Positions 10,531 to 23,498 of a stretch of 64,000 bases of DNA are shown here, piece after piece. The DNA comes from Antilocapra americana (taxonomy: Eukaryota > Chordata > Mammalia > Artiodactyla > Antilocapridae): contig ML662442.1 of the NCBI GenBank assembly GCA_007570785.1, forward strand, positions 28,438,724 through 28,502,723, read 5' to 3'. The translations under genes and the position numbers were made by a program. Every line of letters begins with the position of its first letter. Within the stretch, counting starts at the first letter, position 1. The notes under the pieces are model-generated. The model searched no databases. It was not told the DNA's origin and saw nothing but the letters and a program-made list of their open reading frames with translations.

Positions 10531-12824
10531 CATTAATGTTTCACTTAATGCATTTAATTCTTCTAGTTTAACATAAAAAAATTATAAAAATATATTAATG
10601 TGCATGCTTGCTGAACTTACATACATGTCAATTCTACATATGTTCTGATTAATGGATTATTCTCCTAGTTATGGGATGCATTTCCCTGCATCATTTCACT
10701 TCTGACGTTTTTATTGGATGATATACACTTTGAATTTTACCATATCCAAATATCTCCATTAGAAACAATACAATTTCAGGATTACGAACTGAAAATTACT
10801 TTTAGAGTTTCTATTTACACAGACACAGGAAAAAAAATCCTTGAGAACTCAAAATACAATTCTCTGTCTTTCAAAGATATTAAACACTTTAGTGCTCTTT
10901 TAGTAGTAGAAAAGATACCTCCTTACTGTTCTGTTGTTTATGCCAGGAGTGTCCATTGAGAAACCATTTGAAAATAGTATAGACACAACCTGCTGTATAT
11001 CTGTTCCTAGAAAACAGCTATATCATTTTTAAGATAAAAAAGAATGTTTAATCCAGAATGATGAAAGGTAGAAAAAAATGACATAAAGCAAACCAACCAA
11101 AGAGTAAACTTAAGAGAAAAGACAGACAGACTTAAATATTAAAAATGAGTGTAGGTGGTAAGTGTTGAATAGTGCAAGATCAACTTTTTACATATATATA
11201 ATTATAAAAAGGAAGATAATTACAAATTGATAATTAGAACCAATTTCCAAATGAGAGCAAGTTTCAATTCTAGAAAGGCAATCTCATGGGTTTTACGAGT
11301 CACTACACTGTTAAGGAAGTTGAATGGCTAGAGAGTAAGATGTTTCTACTATTTAAAGCAAGCAATAGGGTATTTCTGATATCATAGTAGCAAATGCCCC
11401 TCAGAGACAATTTTAAGTTAATCAGAAAGGTGACATGGGGCTCTAATCTGACTCTGCTAGGAAGAGACACTAGCCTCACACAAAGTAGGCACTGCTTTCT
11501 GACACTGTATTAGCTCTGGGAGAACATCCAGTGTTTAGAAGGAATCTTTCATATCAGTCTCCTCTGGTCTTTTTTAGGGCCACATATAAGCTAAATCCGA
11601 AATGGAAAACTTGTCTTTAACATCATCCCTATTCTTTTCTGAATAATCCTTCCTGTTTATGCTCTATGACATGCTTCATTTAAAAAAATGATAGTGATCC
11701 TATTGATAACTATATATCTTATTTCATACTTATCTGTTATTTTAAATAAACAATCTGAAATCTCCAAAAAAGACTCTCAAGTCATTGAAAAACAAAAAGT
11801 TCAATTCTGGAAAAACCTTTAGACTATCATATTTAGCAGGAAAACTGAGATATTATTAGTTCCCAATAGTAATTCTATGTGAGTACTATTACTTTCTGAA
11901 AATACAGCTTTGAAAAACAGGAAGATAGCAACACATCTCTGTAGCTACCACGTTATAAGATATACTCTCATTTTCTGCAATAACTATCACTGTAAAAACA
12001 GAACACTGAAGCTATTCACTGTACATAAGTTTAAATATGATCAAAAAACTTGAAGTATCAAAATACAAATGAAGATGCAAAACACTGAAAAAAATCACAA
12101 CCACTGCAGTTTGTTTGTTACAAAGTTCTATCAGTGTGACATTAGGACCTAAGGTGAACTAACATAATTAATGACAGCATTTATACATACTTATGTAGTG
12201 GTGTTTACATGACTGTTTATGCAGCCCAATAGTATGGCATTAATATTTCTGAAGAGGCTTTCTAATGGAATAGATGTAAATTCTACAGCTTCTGGGTGCT
12301 ACTTTCTTTTTATAGCATTCCTATATTGACTGTATTTCATTTTAAAGTGATTAGCTAACTCAAAGATTCTCCTGAAGCAATTAATCTTTCTCACTCTTTC
12401 ATATCTTTTCAAGTATTGTTAATTCTTACTGATCTTTCACTTCCTCTTTAACCTGGAGAATTCTGTTATCACTTTTACTAGAGAATTTTGCTGCTTGTGT
12501 TCCAAAACCCCATACCAATACATCAATTATGCTTCATACACTACACTGTAATCACTTGTTCATGTATCTGTTTCTCCTACTAAAGTAGGAGCTTTTCGAG
12601 ATCAGGGGCCATTATCCTTTCTAATATACGCATTCTGGAATATTCTCTTTGATCCACACAACTTCTCTATTTTTAGGTAATAGTTTTCAGTCAAAGTGTA
12701 GTCATTAAATACTTTGAATATAATATATATACTAGATGTGACTAAGTATGTGTGTGTGTGTGTTTTCTGTGCATAGATGAGAGTATAATAATAGATCTCA
12801 AAAATCTTCCCAAACCTCATACAA
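10531..12824. other. Unassigned non-repetitive DNA
   Basis: About 2.3 kb with no recognised gene. The longest open frame (10714-10959, 81 codons) has no domain, signal peptide or membrane segment I can identify. A short (tg)n tract lies near 12750-12764, and an L2-like patch at 12535-12605 is listed separately. Confidence 0.55.
12535..12605 (+). repeat. Possible L2 LINE remnant
   Basis: The stretch through gtaggagcttttcgagatca resembles the common L2 3'-end text (gagctccatgagggcaggga type). It is short and diverged. Confidence 0.35.
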
Positions 12825-13714
12825 CTCAATAAGAAAACAAAAATAAATCAATAAAAACTGGACAGAAAACCTACATAGACATTTCCCCAAAGCAGACATA
12901 CAAGATCATCAATAAGCATATGAAAAGATGTTCAGCATCACTAATTATCAGAGATATGCAAATCAAAATACAAGGAGGTATCAATTCATACCAGAATGGC
13001 GATCATCAGAAAGTCTATAATAATAAATGCTGGAAAGGATGTGAAGAAAAAGAATCCCTTCTACATTGTTGGATGGAATGTAAGTTGGTATAGCCACTAT
13101 GGAGAACAGTATGGGGATTCCACAAAAAACTATAAACCGAGTTACCATATAACACAGAAGTACCACTGTTGGGCATATATCCAGAGAAAACTCTGGAAAG
13201 AAACATGCCTCAGTGTTCAGAGCAGCACAATTACAATAGACAAAGCATGGAAGGAACTTAATTCATCTTTATTTAGATGAATAAAGAAGATGAGATATAT
13301 GTGTGTGTGCATATATGTATGTACATACATGCGTGTATATACATACACACACACATATATATAATGGACTATTATTCATCCATAAAAAAGAAAATAATGT
13401 CATCTGTAGCAACATTGAAGGATGGACCCAGAGATGATCATAGTGAGTAAGGTAAGTCAGACAATGAAGGACAAATGTAGCATGATACCATTTTCATGTG
13501 GAATCAAAAAAAATTAATACAAATGAACTTATTTACAAAATAGAAACACATTCACATACATATAAGACAAACTTATGGTTACCAAAGAAGGGAGAGGTGG
13601 AGGGATAAATTAGGAGTTTAGAATTGGCCTATACAAACTATTATGTATGAAATACATAAACAACAAGGTCCTATTGTATAACACAGGAAACTATGCATTT
13701 GATATCTTGTAATA
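12825..13714 (+). mobile_element. L1 relic, ORF2 C-terminus and 3'UTR
   Basis: The sense strand matches the L1 ORF2 tail: atcagagatatgcaaatcaa, aatgctggaaaggatgtgaa (zinc-knuckle region), gttggatggaatgtaagttg, then 3'UTR-like gataaattaggagtttagaa and cataaacaacaaggtcctat. It aligns in order with the C-terminal part of the full-length L1 at 39300-40000. It is degenerate and contains an embedded microsatellite (13292-13363). A BovB fragment follows at its right edge. Confidence 0.85.
13292..13363. repeat. Compound (TG/TA/CA) microsatellite with inverted symmetry
   Basis: A gtgtgtgtgc run on the left is mirrored by acacacacac on the right, around alternating tatgtatgtacatacatg. The whole tract could fold into a hairpin. 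It sits inside the L1 relic where related L1 copies also have AT-rich sequence. Confidence 0.75.
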
Positions 13715-15812
13715 TTTTGCTAAATTTAGACCGAAATTGAAGAAAATGGAGAAAACCACTAGACCATTCAGGTATGAACTAAATCAAATCCCTTATTACT
13801 ATCCAGTGGAAGTGAGAAATAGATTTAAGGGACTAGACCTGACAGACAGAGTGCCTGATGAGCTGTGGACAGAGGTTTGTGACATTGTACAGCAGACAGG
13901 GATCAAGACCATTCCCAAGAAAAAAAAATGCAAAAAAGCAAAATGGCTGTCTGAGGGGGCTTTACAAATAGCTGAGAAAAGAAGAGAAGTGAAAAGCAAA
14001 GGAGAAAAGGAAATATATTCCCATTTGAATGCAGACTTCCAAGAAAAGCAAAGACATAAGAAAGCCTTCCTCAGTGATAAGTGCAAAAAAAATAGAGAAA
14101 ATAATAGAATGGGAAAGCTAGAGAGCTCTTCAAGAAAATTAGAGATACCAGGGAACATTTCATGCAAAGATGAGCTCAATAAAGGACAGAAATGCTAGGG
14201 TCCTAACAGAAGCAGATGATATTAAGAAGAGGTGGCAAGAATACACAGAAGAACTGTACAGAAAAGATCTTCATACCCAGATAATCAGGATGGCGTGATT
14301 ACTCACCTAGAACCAGACATCCTGAAATGTGAGGTCAAGTAGGCCTTAGGAGGCATCACTAAGAACAAAACTAGTGGAGATAATGGAATTCCAGTTGAGC
14401 TATTTCAAATCCTGAAGATGATGCTGTGAAATTGCTGCACTTAATATGTCAGCAAATTTGGAAAACTCAGCAATGGCCACAGGACTGGAAAAGGTCAGTT
14501 TTCATTGCAAACCCAAAGAAAGGCAATGACAAGGAATGCTCAGACTACCACACAATTGCACTCATCTCACACACTAGTAAAGTAATGCTCCAAATTCTCC
14601 ATGCCAGGCTTCAGCAATACATGAACCATGAACTTCCAGATGTTCAAGTTGGTTTTAGAAAAGGCAGAGGAACCAGAGATCAAATTGCCAACATCCGTTG
14701 GATCATTGAGAAAAACAAGAGAGTTCCAGAAAAATATCTGTTTCTGCTTTATTGAGTACGCCCAAGGCTTTGACTATGTGGATCACAATCAACTGTGGAA
14801 AATTCTGAAAGAAATCGGAATACCAGACCACCTGACTTGCCTCTTGAGAAATTTGTATGCAGGTAAGGAAGCAACAGTTATAACTGGACGTGGAACAACA
14901 AACTGGTTCCAAATAGGAAAAGGAGTACTTGAAGGCTGTATATTGTCACCCTGCTTATTTAACTTATATGCAGAGTAAAACATGAGAAACGCTGGGGTGA
15001 GGAAGCACTTGCTGGAATCAAGATTGCCAGGAGAAATATCAATAACCTCACATGTGCAGATGACACCACCCTTATGTTAGAAAGCAAAGAAGAACTAAAG
15101 AGCTTCTTGATGAAAGTGAAAGAAGAGAGTGAAAAAAATTGCTTAAAGCTCAACAATCAGAAAACTAAGATCATGGCATCTGGTCCCATCACTTCATGGG
15201 AAATAGATGGGGAAACAGTTGCTGCCTTTATTCTTCCGTGCTCCAAAATCACTGCAGATGGTAACTGAAGCCATGAAATTAAAAGCTGCTTATTCCTTGG
15301 AAGGAAAGTTATGACCAATCTAGACAGCATATTATAAAGCAGAGACATACTTTGTTAACAAAGGTCTGTCTATTCAAGGCTGTGGTTTTTCCAGTAGTCA
15401 CGTATGGATGTGAGAGTTGGACTATAAAGAAAGCTGAGCACTGAAGAATTGATGCTTTTGAACTGTGGTGTTGGAGGAGACTCTTGAGAGTCCCTTGGAC
15501 TGCAAGGAGATCCAACCAGTCCAACCTAAATTAGGAAATCAGTCCTGGGTGTTCACTGGAAGGACTGATGCTGAAGTTGAAACTCCAATTATTTGGACAC
15601 CTGATGCGACTCATTTGAAAAGACCATGATGCTGGGAAAGATTGAGGGCAGGAGGAGAAGGGGATGAAAGTGGATGAGATGGTTGGATGGCATCACTGAC
15701 TCAATGGACGTGGATTTGGGTGGACTCTGGCAGTTGGTGGACAGTGTGGCCTGTCATGCTGCGGTTCATGGGGTTGCAAAGAGTTGGACATGATTGAGCA
15801 ATTGAACTGAGA
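13715..15812 (+). mobile_element. BovB LINE, 5'-truncated (~2.1 kb)
   Basis: It starts inside the endonuclease/linker boundary (ccactagaccattcaggtat, with frame 13737-14198 reading KTTRPFRYELNQIPYYY...) and runs to the BovB 3' end (ggttgcaaagagttggacat, closing near ttgaactga). RT remnants include ELPDVQVGFRKGRGTRDQIA (14628-14690). The catalytic box at 15053-15064 reads CADD instead of YADD. Several frameshifts separate the 153-, 109- and 116-codon pieces. The target duplication is not clear. Confidence 0.93.
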
Positions 15813-16264
15813 AAAGAAAAAAGGAACAAAAAAGCTCCCCACAAAGTATTTAATGTAAAATACCAATTTAACTGATCCACACAAAAACACTATTTAAAGT
15901 GCATAAAAAAGCAATTATATAGAATTTTTTTATTAACACAGGACAAAAAATAAGCAAGTAATCATGACCCTATAATTGTTAAGAAAAATTTTCCTTGTAT
16001 TGCAATACTGATCACAGTAAGAGAGATATCAAAGTCCAGTTCAAAACTTGAGAAATGCATGCCACATATCTGACAGAATCTGAGTATGAAAGTTTTGTGT
16101 CCACTAAAATAATATTTATAGGTTCATTATATAGTACAGCCTCAAATTAGAAACAATCCATATGATCACTATCAGTATGATGGAAAAAAACTGGTATTTA
16201 AATAATGAGTTAAATTACTGTTACATATAATGGCATGAGTCAATTAAAAAATAATTTTGAATGA
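15813..16264. other. Unassigned AT-rich DNA
   Basis: No gene, RNA or repeat family recognised between the BovB 3' end and the inverted L1. Confidence 0.5.
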
Positions 16265-16793
16265 AAGATATCATTATTTCCTTGCCCTTTAGGTCACCAC
16301 AGAACATTTAAGTACAGTTCCCTGTGCTATACAATATGTTCTTATTAGTTACCTATTTTATACATAGTAGCGAATATATGTCAATCCTAATCTCCAAATT
16401 CATCCCCCCTTTCCCTCCTGCCCCTTGGAGTCCATACATTTGTTTTCCATGTCTGGGTCCCTATTTCTGCTTTGTGAATAGGTACATCAGTACCATTTCT
16501 CTACATTTCACATATATGCATTGATATAAAATATTTTTTTCTGACTTATTTCACTCTGTATGGCCATCTCTAGGTCCACCCACGTCTCTGCAAATGACAC
16601 AAATTCATTCCTCTTTATGGCTGAGGAATTTTCCACTGTATACGTGTGCCACATCTTCTTTATCCATTCCTTTGTTGATGGACATTTAGCTTGCTTGCAT
16701 TACCAGGTACACATGTAGTTGATTCACTTTGCTGTACAGCAGAAACTAACATAACTTTGTAAAGCAACTATACTTCAATAGATAAATTTTAAG
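16265..16793. mobile_element. L1 3' end with 5' inversion (twin-priming structure)
   Basis: From 16265 to about 16702 the plus strand is antisense L1 3'UTR/ORF2-end sequence (acagttccctgtgctataca, ttatttcactctgtatggcc, ttgatggacatttagc). From about 16703 it switches to sense L1 3' terminal sequence (ggtacacatgtagttgattc, cagcagaaactaacataact), ending in an A-rich tail. This head-inverted arrangement with the intervening 3'UTR missing is the classic result of twin priming during L1 integration. No confident target duplication is seen. Confidence 0.75.
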
Positions 16794-17059
16794 AAAAGAT
16801 GCTATAGACACAAAATTATCTAAATGCTTTAATTTACATTTGTGAAAGCGGATTATCTAGCTCAGATGGGGTTTTGGGGGGAACTACATAAGTTTCTTTG
16901 TGAATGTTGTTCCACTGTATTGAAGAGTTGAAGATTTCTGACACAGGAGGTAGAAAACAGCCAAAGACAAGTGTCACTTACTTGAAAACTTTACTTAGTT
17001 GTGTCCGAAGTATTCCCACAAATGTAGTCAGTCTTTTGTGTGTGCGTCCATGAGTAATC

Positions 17060-18228
17060 ATTTTTATTTTATTTTTTAAATTTATTTTTTTTCTTTACAT
17101 TATCATGTTGGTTTTGCCATACATTGACATGAATCCGCCATAGGTATACATGTATTCCCCTTCCAGAACCCCCCTCCCACCTCCCTCCTGATTCCATCCC
17201 TCTGGGTCTTCCTGGTGCACCAGCCCTGAGCACCTTGTATCATACATCAAACCTGGGCTGGTGATTCATTTCACATATGATAATTTACATGTTTCAATTC
17301 CGTTCTCCCATAGTATCCCACCCTTGCCCTCTCCCACAGAGTCCAAAAGACTGTTCTACAAATCTGCATCTCTTTTGCTGTCTCGCATACAGGGTTATCG
17401 TTACCATCTTTCTAAATTGCATATATATGCATTAGTGTACTGTATTGTTGTTTTTCCTTCTGGCTTACTTCACTCTGGATAATAGGCTCCAGTTCCGTCC
17501 ACCTGAGTAGAACTGATTCAAATGTATTCCTTTTTATGGCTGAGTAATATTCCATTGTGTATATGTATCACAGCTTTCTTATCCATCTGTCTGTTGATGG
17601 ACATCTAGGTTGCTTCCATGTCCTGGCTATTGTAAACAATGCGGTGATAAACACTGGGGTACACATGTCTCCTTCAATTCTGGTTTCCTTGGTGTGTATG
17701 CCCAGCAGTGGGATTGCTGGGGTATGTGGCAGTTCTATTTCCAGTTTTTAAAGGAATCTCCACACTGTTTTCCATAGTGGCTGTACTAGTTTGCATTCCC
17801 ACCAACAGTGTAAGAGGGTTCCCTTTTCTCCGCATCCTCTCCAGCATTTATTGCTTATAGACTTTTGGATGGCAGCCATTCTGACTGGTGTAAAGTGGTA
17901 CCTCATTGTGGTATTGATTTACATTTCTCTGATAATGAATGATGTTGAGCATCTTTTCATGTGTTTGTTAGCCATTTTTATGTCTTCTTTGGAGAAATGT
18001 CTGTTTTGGTCTTTCGCCCATTTTTTGATTGGGTCGTTTATTTTTCTGGAATTGAGCTGCAGGAGTTGCTTGTATATTTTTGAGATTGTTTGCCTGTTGC
18101 TTCATTTGCTATTATTTTCTCCTATTCTGAAAGCTGCCTTTTCACCTTGCTTTTAGTTTCTTTTGTTGTGCAGAAGCTTTTAATTTTAACTAGGTCCCAT
18201 TTGTTTATTTTTGCTTTTATTAATGCAG
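17060..18228 (-). mobile_element. Ruminant L1, 5'-truncated, antisense (~1.17 kb)
   Basis: It begins with a T-rich tail complement, then the L1 3'UTR complement (atgttggttttgccatacat at 17105-17124; cccccctcccacctccctcc). It continues through the complement of the ORF2 C-terminus (tgtgtatgcccagcagtggg at 17694-17713; gcattcccaccaacagtgta). It is closely related to the full-length L1 and covers the stretch missing from that element's assembly gap: 17913-18095 correspond to the sequence hidden by the Ns at 39595-39604. Confidence 0.9.
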
Positions 18229-19993
18229 TCAATCTTAAAGCAAGATCACATTCTTATACTACTATTATGCCTTTTACTATTTTGACATTTTTATTAAAAA
18301 ATATTTTTTGAAGTAAAATATTTTTTCTAAAACTAACTTCTACTCTGTTTGTTTTAAAATCAAATATAACCATTTTATAATGAAATTAATATATTTTTAA
18401 TATGTAGATTCTCCAGATACATGTTATTTCTATAAATGAAATAGTAAAATATTTTATATTATCAGTAGCAAACATTTTATTGTGCAACATTTTAGGAATT
18501 TGTTTATACCTTAAGTTTATAGTTAATTAAGAATATGAGGTGTATATAACATATGAAGATAGGCAATATCCTGTCATATTTTACCACTTCCATAATAAGA
18601 TACATTAATGATAAATAACTGCCTGTTATGTCAGGGATACAAAAAATTTATCAATTTCTCTGAACATATATAATATGACACTAAGTTGTCTCATTGATCT
18701 TGCTTTAGTAATGTTTATGAGACAGGTTTAGGAGAGCTTAAGAAGGAGAGTTTAAAACTATGCATGTTTTATAACAGCAATGCCTAATGAAAAAGTAATT
18801 CTTATTAGGTGTACTCTTTGTTCATAGAGTTGTTGTGCTACTTGGTGATTCCACTATGGCTATTTACTGAAGATGTTTTCCTGAGTACTTTAATAAGTTT
18901 TCTTACGACATAAAAATCTTATTAAAAATAGAGGTAGCCATAAGAGTGTATGTCAAGATATTTTTGCCAGGCAGTTTGAACCATTTTAAATGTTATTATG
19001 TGGTTAAGCAGTAAGGCACAACAGGTTATATTACATTGTGAGGTTCTCTAATAGCTGTTGAAATTGCCTCTCAACATCACACCCGGGAGTGTCTCTGAGA
19101 TTTTTGCATAACAATTTCCAGGGTTATTAAAAAAAAAAGAATAAATGAAGTCTTTAAAAAACACTTTTCTTAGATAAATTTAAAAGCTTTCAATCACCCA
19201 GTGTGCAGACATAAAGTCTAAAGCCTTTTCCTGGAAAAATATTTCATATAGATTTTTTTAGCTTCCTTAACTGGTAACTCAAATTTTGTTAAATTTGACT
19301 TATTTAAATTTCATTTCTATCTTGAAAAATAATGGAAGCAATTATCTTCAACACAGTTTCCAAGGTGACAGTTTATCAATCACAGTGATAAGTGCTTGGG
19401 CTTCTTTTTAACATATTTGATGCCCTGTCTTTTCCCTATTTCCCCATCCCTCAATTTACCTCCAGAACTTTGTGGAATCCTCTGTCTTAGAAGAGAGTAA
19501 GAATGCTCTCTCTAGGGAGTGATTGTGGAGGTTTAGGAAACAGAGGCATTTTCTCAGGGTAAGAGATCCCAAAGGTATGTAAAGTTGAGGACAATAGCCT
19601 CATTGTTTAATTATATATAAGAGCACCAGAATCAAATATTTGAATTTATCCTTTGGTTACACAAAATTACTCATAAGGTTATTGCTTATTTATGCAATGG
19701 CAAGTAGTTATATCCACATTCACAAAGCTTTTTCTATATCACTTTGAAGTTAGAGCAATTTAAAACTTTCGGCTTTTCGATTTAGCTAAATTTTAAGCTA
19801 CCTCTTCTAATAGTTTTCCCTTGGTATTCTTGGGGGATTGATTTCAAGAGACCTCATAAACACTAACATCCACAGATGCTCAAGGATGAATCAAAGAGAT
19901 GATTCTGTGCAGTGAATTGTTCCCAGTCTGACATGTTAAATGAAGAGCAACTAAAATTCCAGAAGAAAAGATCAGGAATTTAATGATACCCAG
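18229..19993. other. Unassigned non-repetitive AT-rich DNA
   Basis: About 1.8 kb without recognised gene, RNA or mobile element. Open frames are short and composition is uniform. Confidence 0.55.
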
Positions 19994-21501
19994 CATCAGT
20001 TCAGTCACTCAGTTGTATCTGACTCTTTGTGACCCCATGGACTGCAGCACGCTAGGCCTCCCTGTCCATCACCAAATCCTAGAGTTTACTCAAACTCATG
20101 TCCAGTAGGTGGTGCCATCCAACCATCTCATCCTCTGTCATCCCCATCTCCTCCCGCCTTCAATCTTTTCCAGCACCAGGGTCTTTTCCAATGAGGCAGT
20201 TCTTTGCATCAGGTGGCCAGAGTAGTGGAGTTTCCGCTTCAGCAGTCCTTCCAATGAAGACCCAGGACTGATCTCCTTTAGGATGGACTGGCAGGATCTC
20301 CGTGCAGTCCAAGGGACTCTCAAGAGTCTTCTCCAACACCACAGTTCAAAAGCATCAATTCTTTAGCGCTCAGCTTTCCTTATAGTCCAACTCTCACATC
20401 CATACATGACTATTGGAAAAGCCATAGTTTTGACTAGATGGACCTTTGTTGGCAAAGTAATGTCTCTGCTTTTTAATATGCTGTCTAGGTTGGTCATAAC
20501 TTTTCTTCCAAGGAGCAAGCGTCTTTTAATTTCATAGCTGCAGTCACCATCTAAAGTGATTTTGGAGCCCCCTAAAATAAAGTCTCTCACTGTTTCCACT
20601 GTTTCCCCATCTATTTGCCATGAAGTGATGGGATCAGATGCCATGATCTTAATTTTCTGAATGTTGAGCCTTAAGCCAGCTTTTTCACTTTCCTCTTTCA
20701 CTTTCATCAAGAGGCTCTTTAGTTCTTCTTCACTTTCTGCCATAAGGGTGGTGCCATCTGCCTATCTGAGGTTATTGCTATTTTTCCTGACAATCTTGAT
20801 TCCAGCTTGTGCTTCATCCAGCCCAGCATTTCTCATGATGTATATAAGTTATACATCTCTACATATAAGTTAAATAAGCAGGGTGACAATATACAGCCTT
20901 GACATACTCCTTTCCCTATTTGGAAGCAGTCTGTTGTTCCAAGTCCAGTTCTAACTGTTGCTTCCTGACCTGTATACAGATTGCTTAAGAGGCAGGTCAG
21001 ATGGTCTGGTATTCCTATCTCTTGAAGAATTTTCCAGTTTGTTGTGGTCCACACAGTCAACGGCTTTGACATAGTCAATAAAGCAGAAATAGATGTTTTT
21101 ATGGAACTCTCTTGCTTTTCCTATGATCCAGTGGATATTGGTAATTGATTCCTGATTCCTCCGCCTTTTCTAAATCCAGCTTGAACATCTGGAAGTTCAT
21201 GGTTCATGTACTATTGAAGCCTGGCTTGGAGAATTTTGAGCATTACTTTTCTTGTGTGTGAGATGAATGCAATTGTGTTGTAGTTTGAACATTCTTTGGC
21301 ATTGCCTTCCTTTGGGATTGGAATAAAAACTGACATTTTCCAGTCCTGTGACCACTGCTGAGTTTTCCAAATTTGCTGGCTTATTGAGTGCAGCACTTTC
21401 ACAGCATCATCTTTTAGGATTTAAAATAGCTCAACTGGAATTCCATCACCTCCACTAGCTTTGTTCATAGTGATGCTTCCTAAGGCCCACTTGACTTTGC
21501 A
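19994..21501 (-). mobile_element. BovB LINE, 5'-truncated (~1.5 kb)
   Basis: Read on the minus strand it runs from the RT domain (KVLHSISQQIWKTQQWSQDW, within 21211-21402) to the 3' end complement (tcagtcactcagttgtatct at the left edge). The C-terminal frame at 20363-20743 is open for 126 codons (MAESEEELKSLL...YGCESWTIRK). The catalytic box at 20753-20764 reads stop-A-D-G, so both the tyrosine and one aspartate are lost. A 6-bp ACCCAG repeat (19988-19993 and 21502-21507) is a weak target-duplication candidate. Confidence 0.92.
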
Positions 21502-21507
21502 ACCCAG

Positions 21508-22548
21508 TAAAACACTTGCTAAACATTTTTCTATCTGCAAACTACAGAAAAAAAAGGAAACAACAGCTGAAATCGTTTTAATCACTCAAAATAAAATAAT
21601 GTGTGCTTTCCTTGGTTCTCTTTCTAAAAGGAAGGGAAAACTTAAAATTAGAAATCAGGAAGTTACTAGGGTAAAGGCTGCCTATAAGTAGGACCTGTAA
21701 TCCAGAAGGTATTTGTCTTTCAGAAATTTTGGTAGTATTTAAAAAGTTAACATATCTTTGTACTCCTATACCTGTTTCATTTATTTATTTTGTAAAGCTG
21801 TGGGAATTCAGAAGGTAGACATAGGAAATATGTCCACTTCTCTAGGTAACTCTTGATGTGACACTTCAGTCCCTTAATCTTATTTAGTGAAGGAGTATCA
21901 AGTTTAATTTCCCAGCTGTGACAAAGTCCTGATTCAGTGTCGGCACTGCCTTTGCTCAAAGGATATCATCATCTACCCTTTGTTTACTGTTCACTGTTCA
22001 CAGCTCAGTTTTAGTCATATGGTGGGGATAGGGAGCCTCAGAGTGATCTTTTATTTCCCACAAGCCTAGGTATAAAAAAATGAGTAGAGCTGTTGCTCTG
22101 GATCTGTGCATTCCACATCAACCCACTTGATTAAAAAGAATTTTTTTTTAATTTGCCCAGTACCACAGAGGCACAGAATCTATTTACTTACTTTTCATAC
22201 TGTATTCACAACTACTTACATAGCATTTACATTGTATTAAGTATAACAGAGCTGATTTAAGTATTAATATACAGGTGGATTTGAGTGATTAAATGCAAAT
22301 ACTACATCATTTTACATGAGAGACTTCAGCATCCTCAGATTTTGGTATCTGAAATCCTATCGACAGATGAGCCTGGTGGAATACAGTCCATGGGGTCTTA
22401 AAGAGTTGGGCATGACTTAGTGATTAAACAACAAAAACAAAATCCCAGAAGCAATTCCTTGTGGATACTTAGGAATGAACGTAAATACTTTTTCAAGATA
22501 TAACTGATTTCAGTGGGAAGACATTTTAGGAAGCCTAATCTGTCATAC
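21508..22548. other. Mostly unassigned DNA
   Basis: No gene recognised. Apart from a small BovB/SINE tail fragment (22369-22441), the stretch gives no recognisable repeat or open frame of interest. Confidence 0.5.
22369..22441 (+). mobile_element. Short BovB or Bov-A 3' tail fragment
   Basis: It contains gagcctggtggaatacagtc, catggggtcttaaagagttg and an (aac)-type tail. This is the 3' segment shared by BovB and its dependent SINEs, and it is too short to tell which. Confidence 0.75.
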
Positions 22549-22765
22549 AGACTTTCCTGGTGGCTCAAATGGCAAAGAATCCTCTTGCAATGCTGGAGAC
22601 CTGGGTTTCATCCCTGGGTTGGGAAGATTCCCCAGGAGGCAGGCATGGCAACCCATTTCAGTATTCCTGACTGGAGAATCCCCGTGGACTGAGGAACCTG
22701 GCAGGCTACAGTCCTTGGGGTTGCAAGGAGCCAGACATGACTGAGTAATTAACAACACACAATTT
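22549..22765 (+). mobile_element. Bov-tA-type SINE
   Basis: It opens with the tRNA-Glu-like head (tttcctggtggctcaaatgg), followed by gacctgggtttcatccctgg (B-box-like region), ggagaatccccgtggactga and the BovB-like tail gccagacatgactgagtaat. It is complete in length for the family. Confidence 0.92.
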
Positions 22766-22951
22766 TCCATACAATTGGAACAGAACACATTTTTATGCTT
22801 TAAACTCTAAATATTTTTTAGAGTTTAAAACTAAAGCTATTATAATTCAGATAATATATAGAACTTTAGCTAATTGAAAATTACTAAACTGAAAGAAAAC
22901 AAACCTAACATTATTATTCAGCATGACTGATGTAAAGAACCATCAACTATA

Positions 22952-23498
22952 TTAGACATCACAATCTAAGGTACTTGGAAGAATGAACATGTTTATCAGG
23001 ACCAGGAAACACAGAAAGGAAACTAATATATAAAAGTCATTATTCTTGAAAGCATGACCATAGTACCAGAAGTAAAACAGACATAAGGAACTGACCTTTT
23101 GGTTTATGCTAATTTTGAGCATGTAAAACTATGCTTCTATGACTTAAAAAGTTGCAGTATGTATTAATATTCTTATTTGACCCATATCTGAAAGACATGG
23201 GTCTTTCAGACCATTTTAAATATACTAAAAATGACTTACTAAAATTAGATTTTTAAAGACATGAAGTCATGTTCTCATTTTATGTATTGCCTTTTCAGTT
23301 AGTTTGTTGATACTTACCAAAAATTTTGTTATGAATTGGTTGTATTGCTATGCATTGTCTGAGAGTTTTGAATTTACTTTTAAGATCTGAAGTCCTAAAA
23401 CGCTTAGAAGAAAACAGGCAATGTCACTGTACCTCATCCAATTGATGACTGGATGAGTTATGTTCATTCTCCCAAGTACCTTAGTTTGTGGTGTCTAA
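22952..23498. repeat. Unclassified 547-bp unit with 39-bp terminal inverted repeats
   Basis: The left end (22952-22990, starting ttagacatcacaatctaagg) is the reverse complement of the right end (23460-23498) at 36 of 39 positions, and the match stops abruptly at both outer edges. Inside are two perfect hairpins: 23187-23210 (10-bp stem TCTGAAAGAC, 4-nt loop) and 23433-23457 (8-bp stem CTCATCCA, 9-nt loop). There is no coding capacity and no clear direct target duplication. It could be a non-autonomous DNA transposon or a local inverted duplication. I do not recognise the family. Confidence 0.6.

Noticed and set aside
10714..10959. 81-codon open frame as a possible small gene
   Set aside because: No domain, signal peptide, recognisable composition or splice context. 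Its length is within chance expectation for AT-rich DNA.
17022..17037. agtcagtctt / agtcaatctt as target duplication for the 17060-18228 L1
   Set aside because: The left copy lies over 20 bp from the L1 tail boundary and differs from the right one, so it is probably coincidence.
22549..22600. tRNA gene-like head with A/B-box features
   Set aside because: It is the 5' part of a Bov-tA SINE with a BovB-like tail. Other Bov-tA heads in the window have the same explanation.
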